NCBI GenBank assembly: GCA_016709765.1 | Contig: JADJMD010000013.1 | Span: 186,001 to 250,000, forward strand | From: Ignavibacteriales bacterium | GTDB lineage: Bacteria > Bacteroidota > Ignavibacteria > Ignavibacteriales > Ignavibacteriaceae | Direction: 5' to 3' | DNA: 64,000 bases | Shown: positions 44,174 through 53,098 of the stretch, piece by piece | How positions within the stretch are numbered: position 1 is the stretch's first letter | Layout: each line of letters opens with the position of its first letter | The notes under the pieces: model-generated | What the model saw: the letters and a program-made list of their open reading frames with translations, nothing else | Database searches by the model: none | Told to the model about the DNA's origin: nothing | Program-made: the position numbers and the translations under genes

Positions 44174-45820
44174 ATGAAAAAAATATTACTACTAACTGTT
44201 TTACTAACAACTATATGTTTCTCCCAACCAATTACCTGGACTGAAATAACTTCAAACTATACTCTTCCAGCAGGAATAAAAGTTTTCAGTGGAGAACGTT
44301 CATCACCAATACTAAAAATTTTTTATATCGATGTTGACATGAATAATCCTGATCTGGTTATCCATCCATACATAGGTTCTAATAAAACTGTAAATAATTT
44401 TGTACCTTCAGTTGGTGCTTATGCAGGAATTAATGGCGGATTCTTTGGTGGGTCAAGTTCATATTCAGCAGTAATTTATCCTTACGAAGTGAAGGCACAA
44501 AACGTGACTGCAGTAACACGTAATAGTCAATCATTTCCAGTAGTAAGAAGCTTTTTCGGAATGAATTTCAATCGTACATTTGATGTTAAATGGATTTATC
44601 ATTATGGAAATAATGTTTCTGATATTTATGAGTTTGATCAACCGATGGCTTACACAAATAATCAAACCAATCCTCTGCCGGCGCCTGAACAATCTACTGG
44701 ATCGGTTTATGATAATTTGTTAGTAGGGATTGGTGGCGCTCCGACTCTTGTTAAAAATGGACAGGTAAATGTAACTTATGATCAAGAAGTTATGTGGGGT
44801 TCAGGAGTAGGTTATGATAATGGCGATCCTAGAACCGCGGTTGGATACACAACTGATAATCATGTTATTATGATAGTTGCAGATGGACGACAAGCGGCAA
44901 GCCAGGGTGTTGGCTTACCCGAACTAGCGCAAATAATGATTGATCTTGGCTGTGTTGAGGCAATGAATCTTGATGGCGGAGGATCAACTCAAATGGCAGT
45001 TGGAAATCAACTTGTTGATATGCCTTCTGAGTCCAGAGCAATCCCAACAATATTGACTGTTACACATAAAGATTCGTTAAAATTACCTCCAACTCCACAA
45101 TACGAAAAAATAATTGATACAGGTGATCCTGAATGCAATTTGATAGGAAGCGGATGGTTAACGTCTGCAAATCCGGGTTATTGGGGAAATACACCTGCAT
45201 ATTTAAATCCGGTTGGAGACGGAAGTGCTTACGCTGAATTTCGTCCGCAATTTCCTGATAATGCACAATATGAAGTTTACGGATGGTGGGTTTCATCATT
45301 CAATAGATGTACCGATACACCTTTTATCATTAAGCATAAAAATGGAACTGATACTGTAAGAGTTGATCAAGTACAAAACGGATCAATTTGGAAATTGATC
45401 GGAACATATCAATTCTCACCAGATACATCTCAAAAAATTATAATTTCAAATAAAGGAACTGCTGGAACATCAGCCACTTATATAGTAGCTGATGCAATAA
45501 AATTGGTTTCTTATGATCCTGCTACACCTATTAAAGAAGAACAAAATATTGTTCCATCTGAATTTGTGTTATATCAGAATTATCCGAATCCATTTAATCC
45601 GGGTACTAAGATCAGTTGGCAATCGCCAGTGGGAAGCTGGCAAACTTTAAAAGTTTATGATGTGCTTGGAAAAGAAATTGCTACTTTAGTGGATGAAGAA
45701 AAGCCTGCAGGGAAATATGAAGTAAATTTTAATGCATATAAACTTTCGAGTGGAATTTATTTCTATACATTACGCTCTGGTGATATAATGGAAACAAAAA
45801 GTATGTTGCTGATTAAATAA
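44174..45820 (+). CDS. Exported NAGPA-like phosphodiester glycosidase with golvesin-like and T9SS domains
   Basis: The 548 residues carry a signal peptide (MKKILLLTVLLTTICFSQ). A phosphodiester glycosidase (NAGPA/DUF2233) domain spans about residues 45-300, with GINGGFFGG near 97 and the signature EAMNLDGGGSTQM near 257-269. A golvesin-like domain (about 315-450; AQYEVYGWWVSSF, YIVADAIKLVSY) and a T9SS domain from QNYPNPFNPGTKIS complete the protein. NAGPA removes GlcNAc that is joined through a phosphodiester; bacterial relatives act on other sugar-1-P-linked polymers. The golvesin/T9SS architecture is the same as in two GHL10 proteins at 15-19 kb, suggesting one surface system. AAGGAG (44162-44167) is a good ribosome-binding site for this ATG. 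Confidence 0.87.
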   Translation: MKKILLLTVLLTTICFSQPITWTEITSNYTLPAGIKVFSGERSSPILKIFYIDVDMNNPDLVIHPYIGSNKTVNNFVPSVGAYAGINGGFFGGSSSYSAVIYPYEVKAQNVTAVTRNSQSFPVVRSFFGMNFNRTFDVKWIYHYGNNVSDIYEFDQPMAYTNNQTNPLPAPEQSTGSVYDNLLVGIGGAPTLVKNGQVNVTYDQEVMWGSGVGYDNGDPRTAVGYTTDNHVIMIVADGRQAASQGVGLPELAQIMIDLGCVEAMNLDGGGSTQMAVGNQLVDMPSESRAIPTILTVTHKDSLKLPPTPQYEKIIDTGDPECNLIGSGWLTSANPGYWGNTPAYLNPVGDGSAYAEFRPQFPDNAQYEVYGWWVSSFNRCTDTPFIIKHKNGTDTVRVDQVQNGSIWKLIGTYQFSPDTSQKIIISNKGTAGTSATYIVADAIKLVSYDPATPIKEEQNIVPSEFVLYQNYPNPFNPGTKISWQSPVGSWQTLKVYDVLGKEIATLVDEEKPAGKYEVNFNAYKLSSGIYFYTLRSGDIMETKSMLLIK

Positions 45821-46067
45821 CAATTACTTGCTAAGTGTTATCATTATTTGTTAGTCAACTTTCGATAAGAACATACGTTGTCTGTTCAAACGTACAGATT
45901 AGTATAATTATTGTGGGAATTAAATAATATTTAAAATTCTGGAATTGTTAAAGAAAATTACTTATGTTACACATAATTAATTGTAACAATATAAATTTCG
46001 AAGCAATTAAAACTAATATGTATTTCCACAATTCATTTCATTTCAAATAATAATAAAAGAGGAGCAT

Positions 46068-49000
46068 ATGCGTAAAGCTATTTTTACTTTTCTAGCAATT
46101 ATCTTTACTGTGAGTATAGGATACTCACAAGTCACAACACTTTGGGAAAGATCTCAAGCTACTGCAAACATGCCAAGCTGGTTTGGTACTGATCTTACCC
46201 GCGGCTTAGCCTTTGGAAATGACCACGTGTATATTGTTAGCCGAACCGGTGGAAGCTTTGTTTATATTTATAATGCGGCAACAGGTGATTCAATTGGTAC
46301 ACTTAGAACTGATGGAATTTCCGGTGGAACTTATGCCGTTAGTGATGTTGAAGTTTCATCAAATGGAGTAATTTTCGTTTGTAATCTAACAACCGCTGCC
46401 AACTCAAGTGCCTTAAAAGTTTATAAATATACAACAGAAACAGATTCACCTATTGTTGCAATTAATTATACAGGTGTTACAGCTGCCCGTTTAGGTGATA
46501 AATTTACTGTAACCGGCTCAACTGCAGATAATTCAATAGTAATTTGGTTCGCTTCTGCAAATACTAAAGAACTTTATAAGTTTACAACTGTAGATAACGG
46601 TACATCATTCACGGCTACTGTAATTCCTCTACCAAGTCTAGCAACTGTAGCTTCTTATGGTAGTGCCTCAGTTGGACCATTATCAAATGGTGACTTTTAT
46701 TATAATGCAAGTGGACAAAATGCTGAAAAGTTTTTAGCAGACGGAACTGTAATTGATACTGTATCAGGTAGTATTGTTGCAACTGGGTCTAATGCAATTC
46801 GTTTTATTAGTACACTTTCTAGCGATGAATATTTTGTAACTTTCGCATATGGGACTGGTAATCAAAATGGTAGAATTGTTAAGATTCCTGGTGGAGATAT
46901 TAATCTAGCTGAACTTGTTGGGACAACAAATATTCTGGGTTCAAATGCTAATGTAAATGGAGCCGGTGATGTTGCTATTCAAAAAGTGAGTAATTATTTT
47001 TATAATATTTATGTGCTCTCAACTAATAATGGTTTCGGTGCTTATCAGGTAGATTTAAGAGCTCAATTAACAGGTGATTACTATATTGGTTCAGCGGGAA
47101 CAGGTCCTGGTGGATCTGATCCTGATTACCCGACACTAGAGGCAGCTTTTAATGTTATCAATAATGCTAGTATTACAGGTGATTGTAATTTCTTTATAAC
47201 AAGTGATATTACTGAACCTAATACAGCACACGGACTTGGATTAGCCGTTGACCCCTCCCCAAATACAATCACATTCAAGCCCTTTACAGGTGTTCAACCT
47301 GTTATAACTTTACAATATCCTGTTGATATTAATTCAGGTCCTTCCGGTGCATTTGTTATAGGAATTCCTTCAGATAATAATATAGCCTGGAATGATTTAC
47401 GCACCACTAAAAATATAGTTATCGATGGATCAAATACAGTTGGTGGAACTACAAGAGATCTAACTATTCAATCTTCACTTACAGCTCAGAGAAATGCTTT
47501 CCCCATCACTATTGTTGGTGACGTTTCCAACCTGATAGTTAAGAACACTAACATTTATTATAAAGCTCAAGGCGTCAGCACCTCAGGAAATCTTTTTGTT
47601 AGCGCTGTACAAGTTAGATCTAGAAATAATTTAAGTGCAGATTATGTACCGCATGATTTAACATTTGAGAACAATCATATAAGTTCCAATTTTGACGGCG
47701 TAGTTCAGAGTGCACAAGGTTATGGAACATATCAAAGTGGAACACCAGTGCCTGCACTTCTTCCATATAATATTACCTTAATAAATAACTTGATAGAAGG
47801 TAAAAGAAGAGCAGTTACACTTTATCTTGCTGGCAGCCATGATATAATTGGTAATGAAATAATTCTTAATCAAAATATTTCTACTAATACAACTAACGAG
47901 GCTATTTACGCAGTTAACGTTATTGCGGGTTCAGTAATAAATATTTATGACAATAAAATTTCTAAATTATTTGCAACATCTTTTAGTTTAGCAAACAGCG
48001 GTAACACCGGTATAAGTATAGAAACCGCAGGCACTTATAATATTTATAATAATTTTATTTATGGATTTGGCTTTGATAGTTCAAGTGTTGCTGCTTATTT
48101 AAGAGGGATAAAAAATTCCTCAGCAACGGCCACACTCAACCTTAACTTCAATTCAGTTTACATGCCAAATCTTAACTATTTAGGTTCAGCTCCAATAAAT
48201 TATACAGGTATCTATTTATCCGATGGAACCAATAATTTAGGCAACAATATTGTCTATACTGTTAATCAATCCGGTGCACCAACTTGGGTAGCTTATTGTA
48301 TTTATAGATTAGGTACTGCCGGTACTTTAACTTCTAATTACAATAATTTTTACCCTGAGGATAGTTATGTTGGTTATTGGAATACTGCTGATGCTATTAC
48401 ATTAACTAACTGGCAAACTGCATCAGGACAAGATGCTAATTCAAAATCAAAAGTAGTTTCTTTTGTCTCTGCAACTGATCTACATTTAACTGGTTCTTCC
48501 ATTGGAGATTTAGACCTTGCCGGTACTCCAATAGCTGGAATTACAACTGACATTGATGGTGATGTTAGAAGTACAACATTCCCATATATGGGCGCTGATG
48601 AAGGTTTAATTCCACTTCCTGTTGAATTGACTGCATTTAGTGCAAGCTATACTAATGGCAGCGTTTTATTAAAATGGACGACTGCGACTGAAACAAATAA
48701 CCAGGGATTTGAAATCCAGAGAAAATCTTCTGGTGATTTTGAAACGCTAGGGTTTGTAAATGGTAACGGAACAACTACACAAACACAATCTTATAGTTTT
48801 ATAGATAACGAAGTTAATAACTCTGTTTACAGCTATAGATTAAAACAAGTGGATTATGATGGAACATTCTCATATTCAAATGTAATTGAAGTTGATGTAA
48901 CATCTCCATTGCAATTTGAACTCTCACAGAATTATCCAAATCCATTTAATCCAACAACGATGATAAATTATCAGATTGCTGCCCCTGTTAATGTAAACTT

Positions 49001-49175
49001 AGTTGTGTTTAATATGCTGGGTGAAGAAGTTGCAGTTCTGTTGAACAATCAGTTTACAGAAGCAGGAACACATAGTGTTAGATTTGATGGATCAAGTCTT
49101 GCAAGCGGAACTTATATTTACAGATTAACTGCTGGTAATTTTGTTCAGACAAAGAAAATGATGCTTACAAAATAG
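46068..49175 (+). CDS. Very large exported T9SS protein, propeller plus beta-helix
   Basis: These 1035 residues begin with a signal peptide (FTFLAIIFTVSIGYSQ). About 330 residues of propeller-like repeats resemble DUF4623-type proteins (GLAFGNDHVYIVSRTGG, VEVSSNGVIFVCNLT). GDYYIGSAGTGPGGSDPDYP at about 342-361 opens a right-handed beta-helix with the 'NNxI' rungs of such folds (LIEGKRRAVTLYLAGSHDII, INIYDNKISKLF). The PVELTAF...KWTTATETN module and a T9SS domain (QNYPNPFNPTTMIN) end it. It probably binds or cleaves a surface polymer; the beta-helix is common in polysaccharide lyases, but no catalytic residues can be named. AGAGGAG lies 3 bases before the ATG. The 247-base gap upstream has a GTTACA/TGTAAC inverted repeat (45966-45987). 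Confidence 0.78.
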   Translation: MRKAIFTFLAIIFTVSIGYSQVTTLWERSQATANMPSWFGTDLTRGLAFGNDHVYIVSRTGGSFVYIYNAATGDSIGTLRTDGISGGTYAVSDVEVSSNGVIFVCNLTTAANSSALKVYKYTTETDSPIVAINYTGVTAARLGDKFTVTGSTADNSIVIWFASANTKELYKFTTVDNGTSFTATVIPLPSLATVASYGSASVGPLSNGDFYYNASGQNAEKFLADGTVIDTVSGSIVATGSNAIRFISTLSSDEYFVTFAYGTGNQNGRIVKIPGGDINLAELVGTTNILGSNANVNGAGDVAIQKVSNYFYNIYVLSTNNGFGAYQVDLRAQLTGDYYIGSAGTGPGGSDPDYPTLEAAFNVINNASITGDCNFFITSDITEPNTAHGLGLAVDPSPNTITFKPFTGVQPVITLQYPVDINSGPSGAFVIGIPSDNNIAWNDLRTTKNIVIDGSNTVGGTTRDLTIQSSLTAQRNAFPITIVGDVSNLIVKNTNIYYKAQGVSTSGNLFVSAVQVRSRNNLSADYVPHDLTFENNHISSNFDGVVQSAQGYGTYQSGTPVPALLPYNITLINNLIEGKRRAVTLYLAGSHDIIGNEIILNQNISTNTTNEAIYAVNVIAGSVINIYDNKISKLFATSFSLANSGNTGISIETAGTYNIYNNFIYGFGFDSSSVAAYLRGIKNSSATATLNLNFNSVYMPNLNYLGSAPINYTGIYLSDGTNNLGNNIVYTVNQSGAPTWVAYCIYRLGTAGTLTSNYNNFYPEDSYVGYWNTADAITLTNWQTASGQDANSKSKVVSFVSATDLHLTGSSIGDLDLAGTPIAGITTDIDGDVRSTTFPYMGADEGLIPLPVELTAFSASYTNGSVLLKWTTATETNNQGFEIQRKSSGDFETLGFVNGNGTTTQTQSYSFIDNEVNNSVYSYRLKQVDYDGTFSYSNVIEVDVTSPLQFELSQNYPNPFNPTTMINYQIAAPVNVNLVVFNMLGEEVAVLLNNQFTEAGTHSVRFDGSSLASGTYIYRLTAGNFVQTKKMMLTK

Positions 49176-49195
49176 ACATTGTTTAATAGTTAGTT

Positions 49196-49224
49196 AAAAG
49201 CCCCGTTTGATCGGGGCTTTTTTT
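49196..49224 (+). terminator. Rho-independent terminator
   Basis: AAAAGCCCCG and CGGGGCTTTT form a perfect 10-base stem around TTTGAT, followed by TTTT. It lies 20 bases past the stop of the 1035-residue T9SS protein and ends the plus-strand run. The A-rich left arm lets it work on the minus strand as well, against the convergent C39-like gene. Confidence 0.92.
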
Positions 49225-49276
49225 ATACACACCATGTACAAAAGTTTAGTGAACTTTATTTCAACTCTAGTAGATA

Positions 49277-50641
49277 TTACTTTAATAATATCATCTGTTT
49301 AACTTTAACAAAATTTTCTGTTTGAATCCTATATATATATACACCACTTGATAAATCTGAAGCGTTAAATGATGTTGTATAATATCCTGAGTTAAGAAAA
49401 TCATCAATTAAAACTGCTATTTCATTTCCAAGAATATCATAAACTGTAAGTTTCGTCAATCCTGCCTGTGGAATTGAAAATGAAATGTTTGTATTTGGAT
49501 TAAATGGATTTGGATAATTCTGTAAAAGCTGATAATCATCAGCAACCATAGCTTGATTTGGATTTTCTACAGGTACAGTAACGCTGTCCGGAAAATAAAA
49601 AGTGTATGCAATGCCTCCTTTATTAAACCACGATTGCGACAACGATGTTTTATTAAAGATATAAGAATAACCATTTGATTTTGCAGGATCATGCACGATT
49701 GGTCTTCCATCAGTTGTAAATCCAGCAAGCATCATTAAATGACCCGTGTAAAGCGGAGGTCCAACTGACATAGAGATTCTGCCGCCATTTGCAAGTACTT
49801 CTCTTGCTTCACTCCAGGTTCTATAACGAGTAACCGCTCCATCTAAACCATACTCTGCAGCATTTTGCACAACCCTTGGCCAGATACCAAACATTCCAAA
49901 ATTTGTATCGTAATTATCAATTGCAAATTGGCGAGGGTCAACATCAATATTATAACTTTTTAAAATCATCGCTACGGATGTTGGCGAACAAATATCCCCG
50001 CCAATTCCAGGGTCAACACCGTACTGATAGATAAAAGTTGTGGGAATGAAAATGGCTGCAGGACTATCGTTAACAATACTAGTAATATTAACTGAATCCG
50101 TTGTCATATCATCACTTACAAAAAAACTTAATTTATAGATACTAGGTGATGGTTGTGAGGATGAAGTACGTCTCATAATTACTTTAAATTGCCATTCATT
50201 TTGATAATCATTTAATTTTACATTATCATAATCTATATATCCACCGCCGTAAATTGGTTTTGAATAAGTTCCGTATATATTGTTTTTCCAATATCCAACA
50301 GTTAACCATGGTGACCAGCTACCATTATATGGAAATCGCATCTGAACTCTAAAACCATTGTTAGCGTCAGCCGCACTTCCATTCCATGATGGCAACCCTT
50401 CATTAAAAGGTGATTGAGAATATTGAGGTTTTAATATAATATACCCATCATTTATACCATCTTGCAGCACAATACTTTTACCGTCGGGACTAAGAGTCAT
50501 TCCAACATTAGTTTCTATGTTCTGATAAATTGAATCAATGCGTGAGACGTAAAGTTGATCCGAATAATTTTGTGCGGACAAAAAACAAGGAAATATAGTG
50601 AGGAGCAAAACCAAATTGGTAGTATAAGTTTTTATGTTCAT
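49277..50641 (-). CDS. Exported C39-like cysteine peptidase with T9SS domain
   Basis: These 454 residues have a signal peptide (NLVLLLTIFPCFLSAQ). An N-terminal beta-sandwich-like region contains FRVQMRFPYNGSWSPWLTVG. The peptidase domain (about 200-345) follows the C39_2 pattern: IGGDICSPTSVAMILKSY with Cys near 218, TGHLMMLAGF with His near 301, and RPIVHDPAK with the Asp. Unlike the classic bacteriocin-transporter C39 there is no ABC transporter fused to it. The T9SS domain starts at QNYPNPFNPNTNI. It would act at the cell surface or in the medium; the target is unknown. The gene is convergent with the preceding plus-strand run and ends 52 bases from its terminator. Confidence 0.83.
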   Translation of the reverse strand: MNIKTYTTNLVLLLTIFPCFLSAQNYSDQLYVSRIDSIYQNIETNVGMTLSPDGKSIVLQDGINDGYIILKPQYSQSPFNEGLPSWNGSAADANNGFRVQMRFPYNGSWSPWLTVGYWKNNIYGTYSKPIYGGGYIDYDNVKLNDYQNEWQFKVIMRRTSSSQPSPSIYKLSFFVSDDMTTDSVNITSIVNDSPAAIFIPTTFIYQYGVDPGIGGDICSPTSVAMILKSYNIDVDPRQFAIDNYDTNFGMFGIWPRVVQNAAEYGLDGAVTRYRTWSEAREVLANGGRISMSVGPPLYTGHLMMLAGFTTDGRPIVHDPAKSNGYSYIFNKTSLSQSWFNKGGIAYTFYFPDSVTVPVENPNQAMVADDYQLLQNYPNPFNPNTNISFSIPQAGLTKLTVYDILGNEIAVLIDDFLNSGYYTTSFNASDLSSGVYIYRIQTENFVKVKQMILLK

Positions 50642-50789
50642 ATTCTATTTTATTTGCTTATTAATAAAAAATGTTACCAGAGGCTAAATTATATAAATAA
50701 TCCTGATCTTGAAAGAAAAAACTTTAAAATGGGGATTGAGATTTGGAACTGTGAAAACTGTTTACGACAGCAACTAAAATAATATACTT

Positions 50790-51509
50790 CTAATAAATTG
50801 AAATTTGGTATTTACCTAGTTCTTTATCCAATATCTTTGCACCACCAGAAACTTTATCGAGCAAATTCCAAAATCTTGCACTATGATTGTGATGAACAGT
50901 ATGAACCAATTCGTGAAGGATGACATAATCAATTAAATGTTTAGGCAAACGCATTAAGTGAGTACTCAGGTTAATATTATTTTTTCTTGAGCAGCTTCCC
51001 CATCTAGATTTAATATTTTTCAAAGTTAGTTTATTATAATCAAAATTAAATTTTACAGCTAACATTTTAACTCTATCCGGCAGATAAATTTTTGCTTCAA
51101 TTTTTAATGCTCTCTCAATTCCAATCCTTATTGCTGATTGCACTTCTGCGGAGCTCGTTTTTAGTTCTGCAGGATAAAGTACATTTATTTTTTCTTTTGA
51201 TAATCTTACTGATATATTTTTTCTATTTGCCTTTCTTAAATATAGTTTATGATGTTTAGTACAATAACCCGAGTATTCATCAAACATTGTTTGTTGCTTT
51301 TCAAACTCTTTCATCTTAAAAAGATGTTGCTTTACCCATAATTTTTTTTCTGTCACTAATCTTATGGCACTCGTATAACTCATTCCGATTGGAATTGATA
51401 CTCTTGCACCAACAAATGGTTTAACTGTAATATTTAAATGACGTGCACGACTGCTGTGTGTAAACAATACTTCGCCAACTTCATCAATATCGATTATTTT
51501 TTCAGGCAT
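50790..51509 (-). CDS. YgjP/DUF45-family metallopeptidase
   Basis: This 239-residue cytosolic protein carries KSRWGSCSRKNNINLSTHLM and ILHELVHTVHHNHSARFW, the WGSC and HExxH-type elements of the SprT/YgjP (M48-like DUF45) group. Both histidines and the catalytic Glu are present, followed by the third ligand region HSARFW. Members are zinc proteins of poorly defined cellular role. Length fits the family (about 230-240). It lies between the polyferredoxin and C39-like genes with small gaps (28 and 148 bases), with no clear functional link to either. Confidence 0.88.
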   Translation of the reverse strand: MPEKIIDIDEVGEVLFTHSSRARHLNITVKPFVGARVSIPIGMSYTSAIRLVTEKKLWVKQHLFKMKEFEKQQTMFDEYSGYCTKHHKLYLRKANRKNISVRLSKEKINVLYPAELKTSSAEVQSAIRIGIERALKIEAKIYLPDRVKMLAVKFNFDYNKLTLKNIKSRWGSCSRKNNINLSTHLMRLPKHLIDYVILHELVHTVHHNHSARFWNLLDKVSGGAKILDKELGKYQISIY

Positions 51510-51537
51510 AGACTAAAATAGATTTAAAATTACGGAC

Positions 51538-53094
51538 TTAAAATGGAAATTCTTCTTTATAATCAATCTTTTGATCAAGTTTTTCTGTAGGTTTTATTTC
51601 TGCTACTTGATGTGTAACATTTCCATCAATGTAAATTGCTTTATATGGTTTGGTGGGACAAGCATGTTCACAAGCACCGCAGCCAACACAGTACTTATTT
51701 GTTACTTCAGGAATTTTCAAATTCCCTTTATAATCTACCATCATTACAGCTTTTGTTGGGCAATGTTCTGAACATGCGCCACAGGCTGTGTTCTCAGTTT
51801 CAACTATACAATTTTCTTTTACAAAAATTGCCTTACCAATTTGGATGCTTTTTTTCTGTTCGCTAGTTACAGTTTGGATTGCTGAAGTTGGACAAACTTC
51901 ACTACAAGCCACACAATCATAATTACAATAATTTGTTTTGTAATCCATAAATGGTTGAAAGATATTAAATATTCCATATTCCACTATTGAGGGTTGCAAG
52001 ACTTTTGTAGGGCAAGCTGTAATACACAAATGACATGCAGTACAATTACTATTAAAATGATCAATTGTTTTTGATCCGGGCGGTGATGCAAATGAATTTT
52101 TCTTTATTGCAACTTTGCTGTCTTTTTTGGGTATGATTTTAATTTGTGAAATTGCTGTTGTTGTTAAACCAATAAATAACATGGATGTTCTGGATAAAAA
52201 ATTTCTGCGGGATTCATCTGATGTTTTTTGAGAACTATTTAGGGAAATAAAATTATAATTTATTGAGTCACTCGGACAAACATCCAAGCAATTGTAACAG
52301 GCGACACAGCGACTAAAATCAATTTCCTTTGTGGTTTTTTCGATACATTCCGCTTTGCAAACTCTTGCACAAATTCCGCAGCCTTCGCAACTTGTTTTAT
52401 CGATCCTAAGTTTAAATATTGTGAACTTTGAAATTAGACCCAACAAAGTTCCAACCGGACAAATCGTATTACAATACAACCTTCCCCTTTTATATGAAAC
52501 GTAAAGAACGATTACTAAAAATATTAGTGGAAACGAAGCAGCAGAAATATAAAATGCTTTAATTTCAATTGGATAAATAAAATAGATATTAAACTTCTCA
52601 AGAGAAAATGCAATCAGATTATTTAGAAGTGTTACCAGTGGATTAAATAATTGAGCAAATATTCTTCCAGAGTTACTATATGGATCCAGCAAATTAATTA
52701 AAAATAAACTTCCAGATAAAATCGAAACAATTGTTATTCCCAAAACAGAATATCTTAACCAAAATGATTCTTTTGAGAAAGTGAATTTTTTCTTTTTATT
52801 ATTTTTTTGGGCGGTATAAGAAGAGAAATCTTGTATTGTTCCTAATGGGCAGATACTTGAACAGTATACTCTACCGAATAATAATGTTAAGATTATAACA
52901 ATAATAAATCCGAAAGACATTGGTAGAAAGAGATTTGTGAATTTTATTATCGAAGGAATAAACTGTAGAAATGTTATGTAGTTAATAAAACTTGCGGGCA
53001 GAAAATTAGTTATATCTAGAAATACAATTGCAATCGATAATAGAAATATTATCGATACAACAATTCTTATTTTTCTAAGATATGCTAACTTCAA
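51538..53094 (-). CDS. Membrane-bound polyferredoxin of the NapH/NosR type
   Basis: The 518 residues have about five transmembrane segments in the first 230, including two repeats of the NapH-like CxxxCPxG element (RVYCSSICPLGT and RLYCNTICPVGT). A series of four-Cys ferredoxin motifs follows: SCEGCGICARVCKAEC, RCVACYNCLDVCP, NCTACHLCITACP, YDCVACSEVCP, TACGACSEHCP and YCVGCGACEHACP. A run of SRRNFLSRTSMLFIGLTT between the second and third is a hydrophobic or Tat-like segment. It probably passes electrons across or along the inner membrane. It is unusually rich in clusters (up to six 4Fe-4S). It is 4 bases from the Tat-exported DUF362 gene, so they likely form one module. Confidence 0.85.
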   Translation of the reverse strand: MKLAYLRKIRIVVSIIFLLSIAIVFLDITNFLPASFINYITFLQFIPSIIKFTNLFLPMSFGFIIVIILTLLFGRVYCSSICPLGTIQDFSSYTAQKNNKKKKFTFSKESFWLRYSVLGITIVSILSGSLFLINLLDPYSNSGRIFAQLFNPLVTLLNNLIAFSLEKFNIYFIYPIEIKAFYISAASFPLIFLVIVLYVSYKRGRLYCNTICPVGTLLGLISKFTIFKLRIDKTSCEGCGICARVCKAECIEKTTKEIDFSRCVACYNCLDVCPSDSINYNFISLNSSQKTSDESRRNFLSRTSMLFIGLTTTAISQIKIIPKKDSKVAIKKNSFASPPGSKTIDHFNSNCTACHLCITACPTKVLQPSIVEYGIFNIFQPFMDYKTNYCNYDCVACSEVCPTSAIQTVTSEQKKSIQIGKAIFVKENCIVETENTACGACSEHCPTKAVMMVDYKGNLKIPEVTNKYCVGCGACEHACPTKPYKAIYIDGNVTHQVAEIKPTEKLDQKIDYKEEFPF

Positions 53095-53098
53095 TATA

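Noticed and set aside
45821..46067. Small RNA or riboswitch in the gap before the 1035-residue protein
   Set aside because: Only an AT-rich GTTACA/TGTAAC palindrome is visible, with no conserved riboswitch core or terminator.
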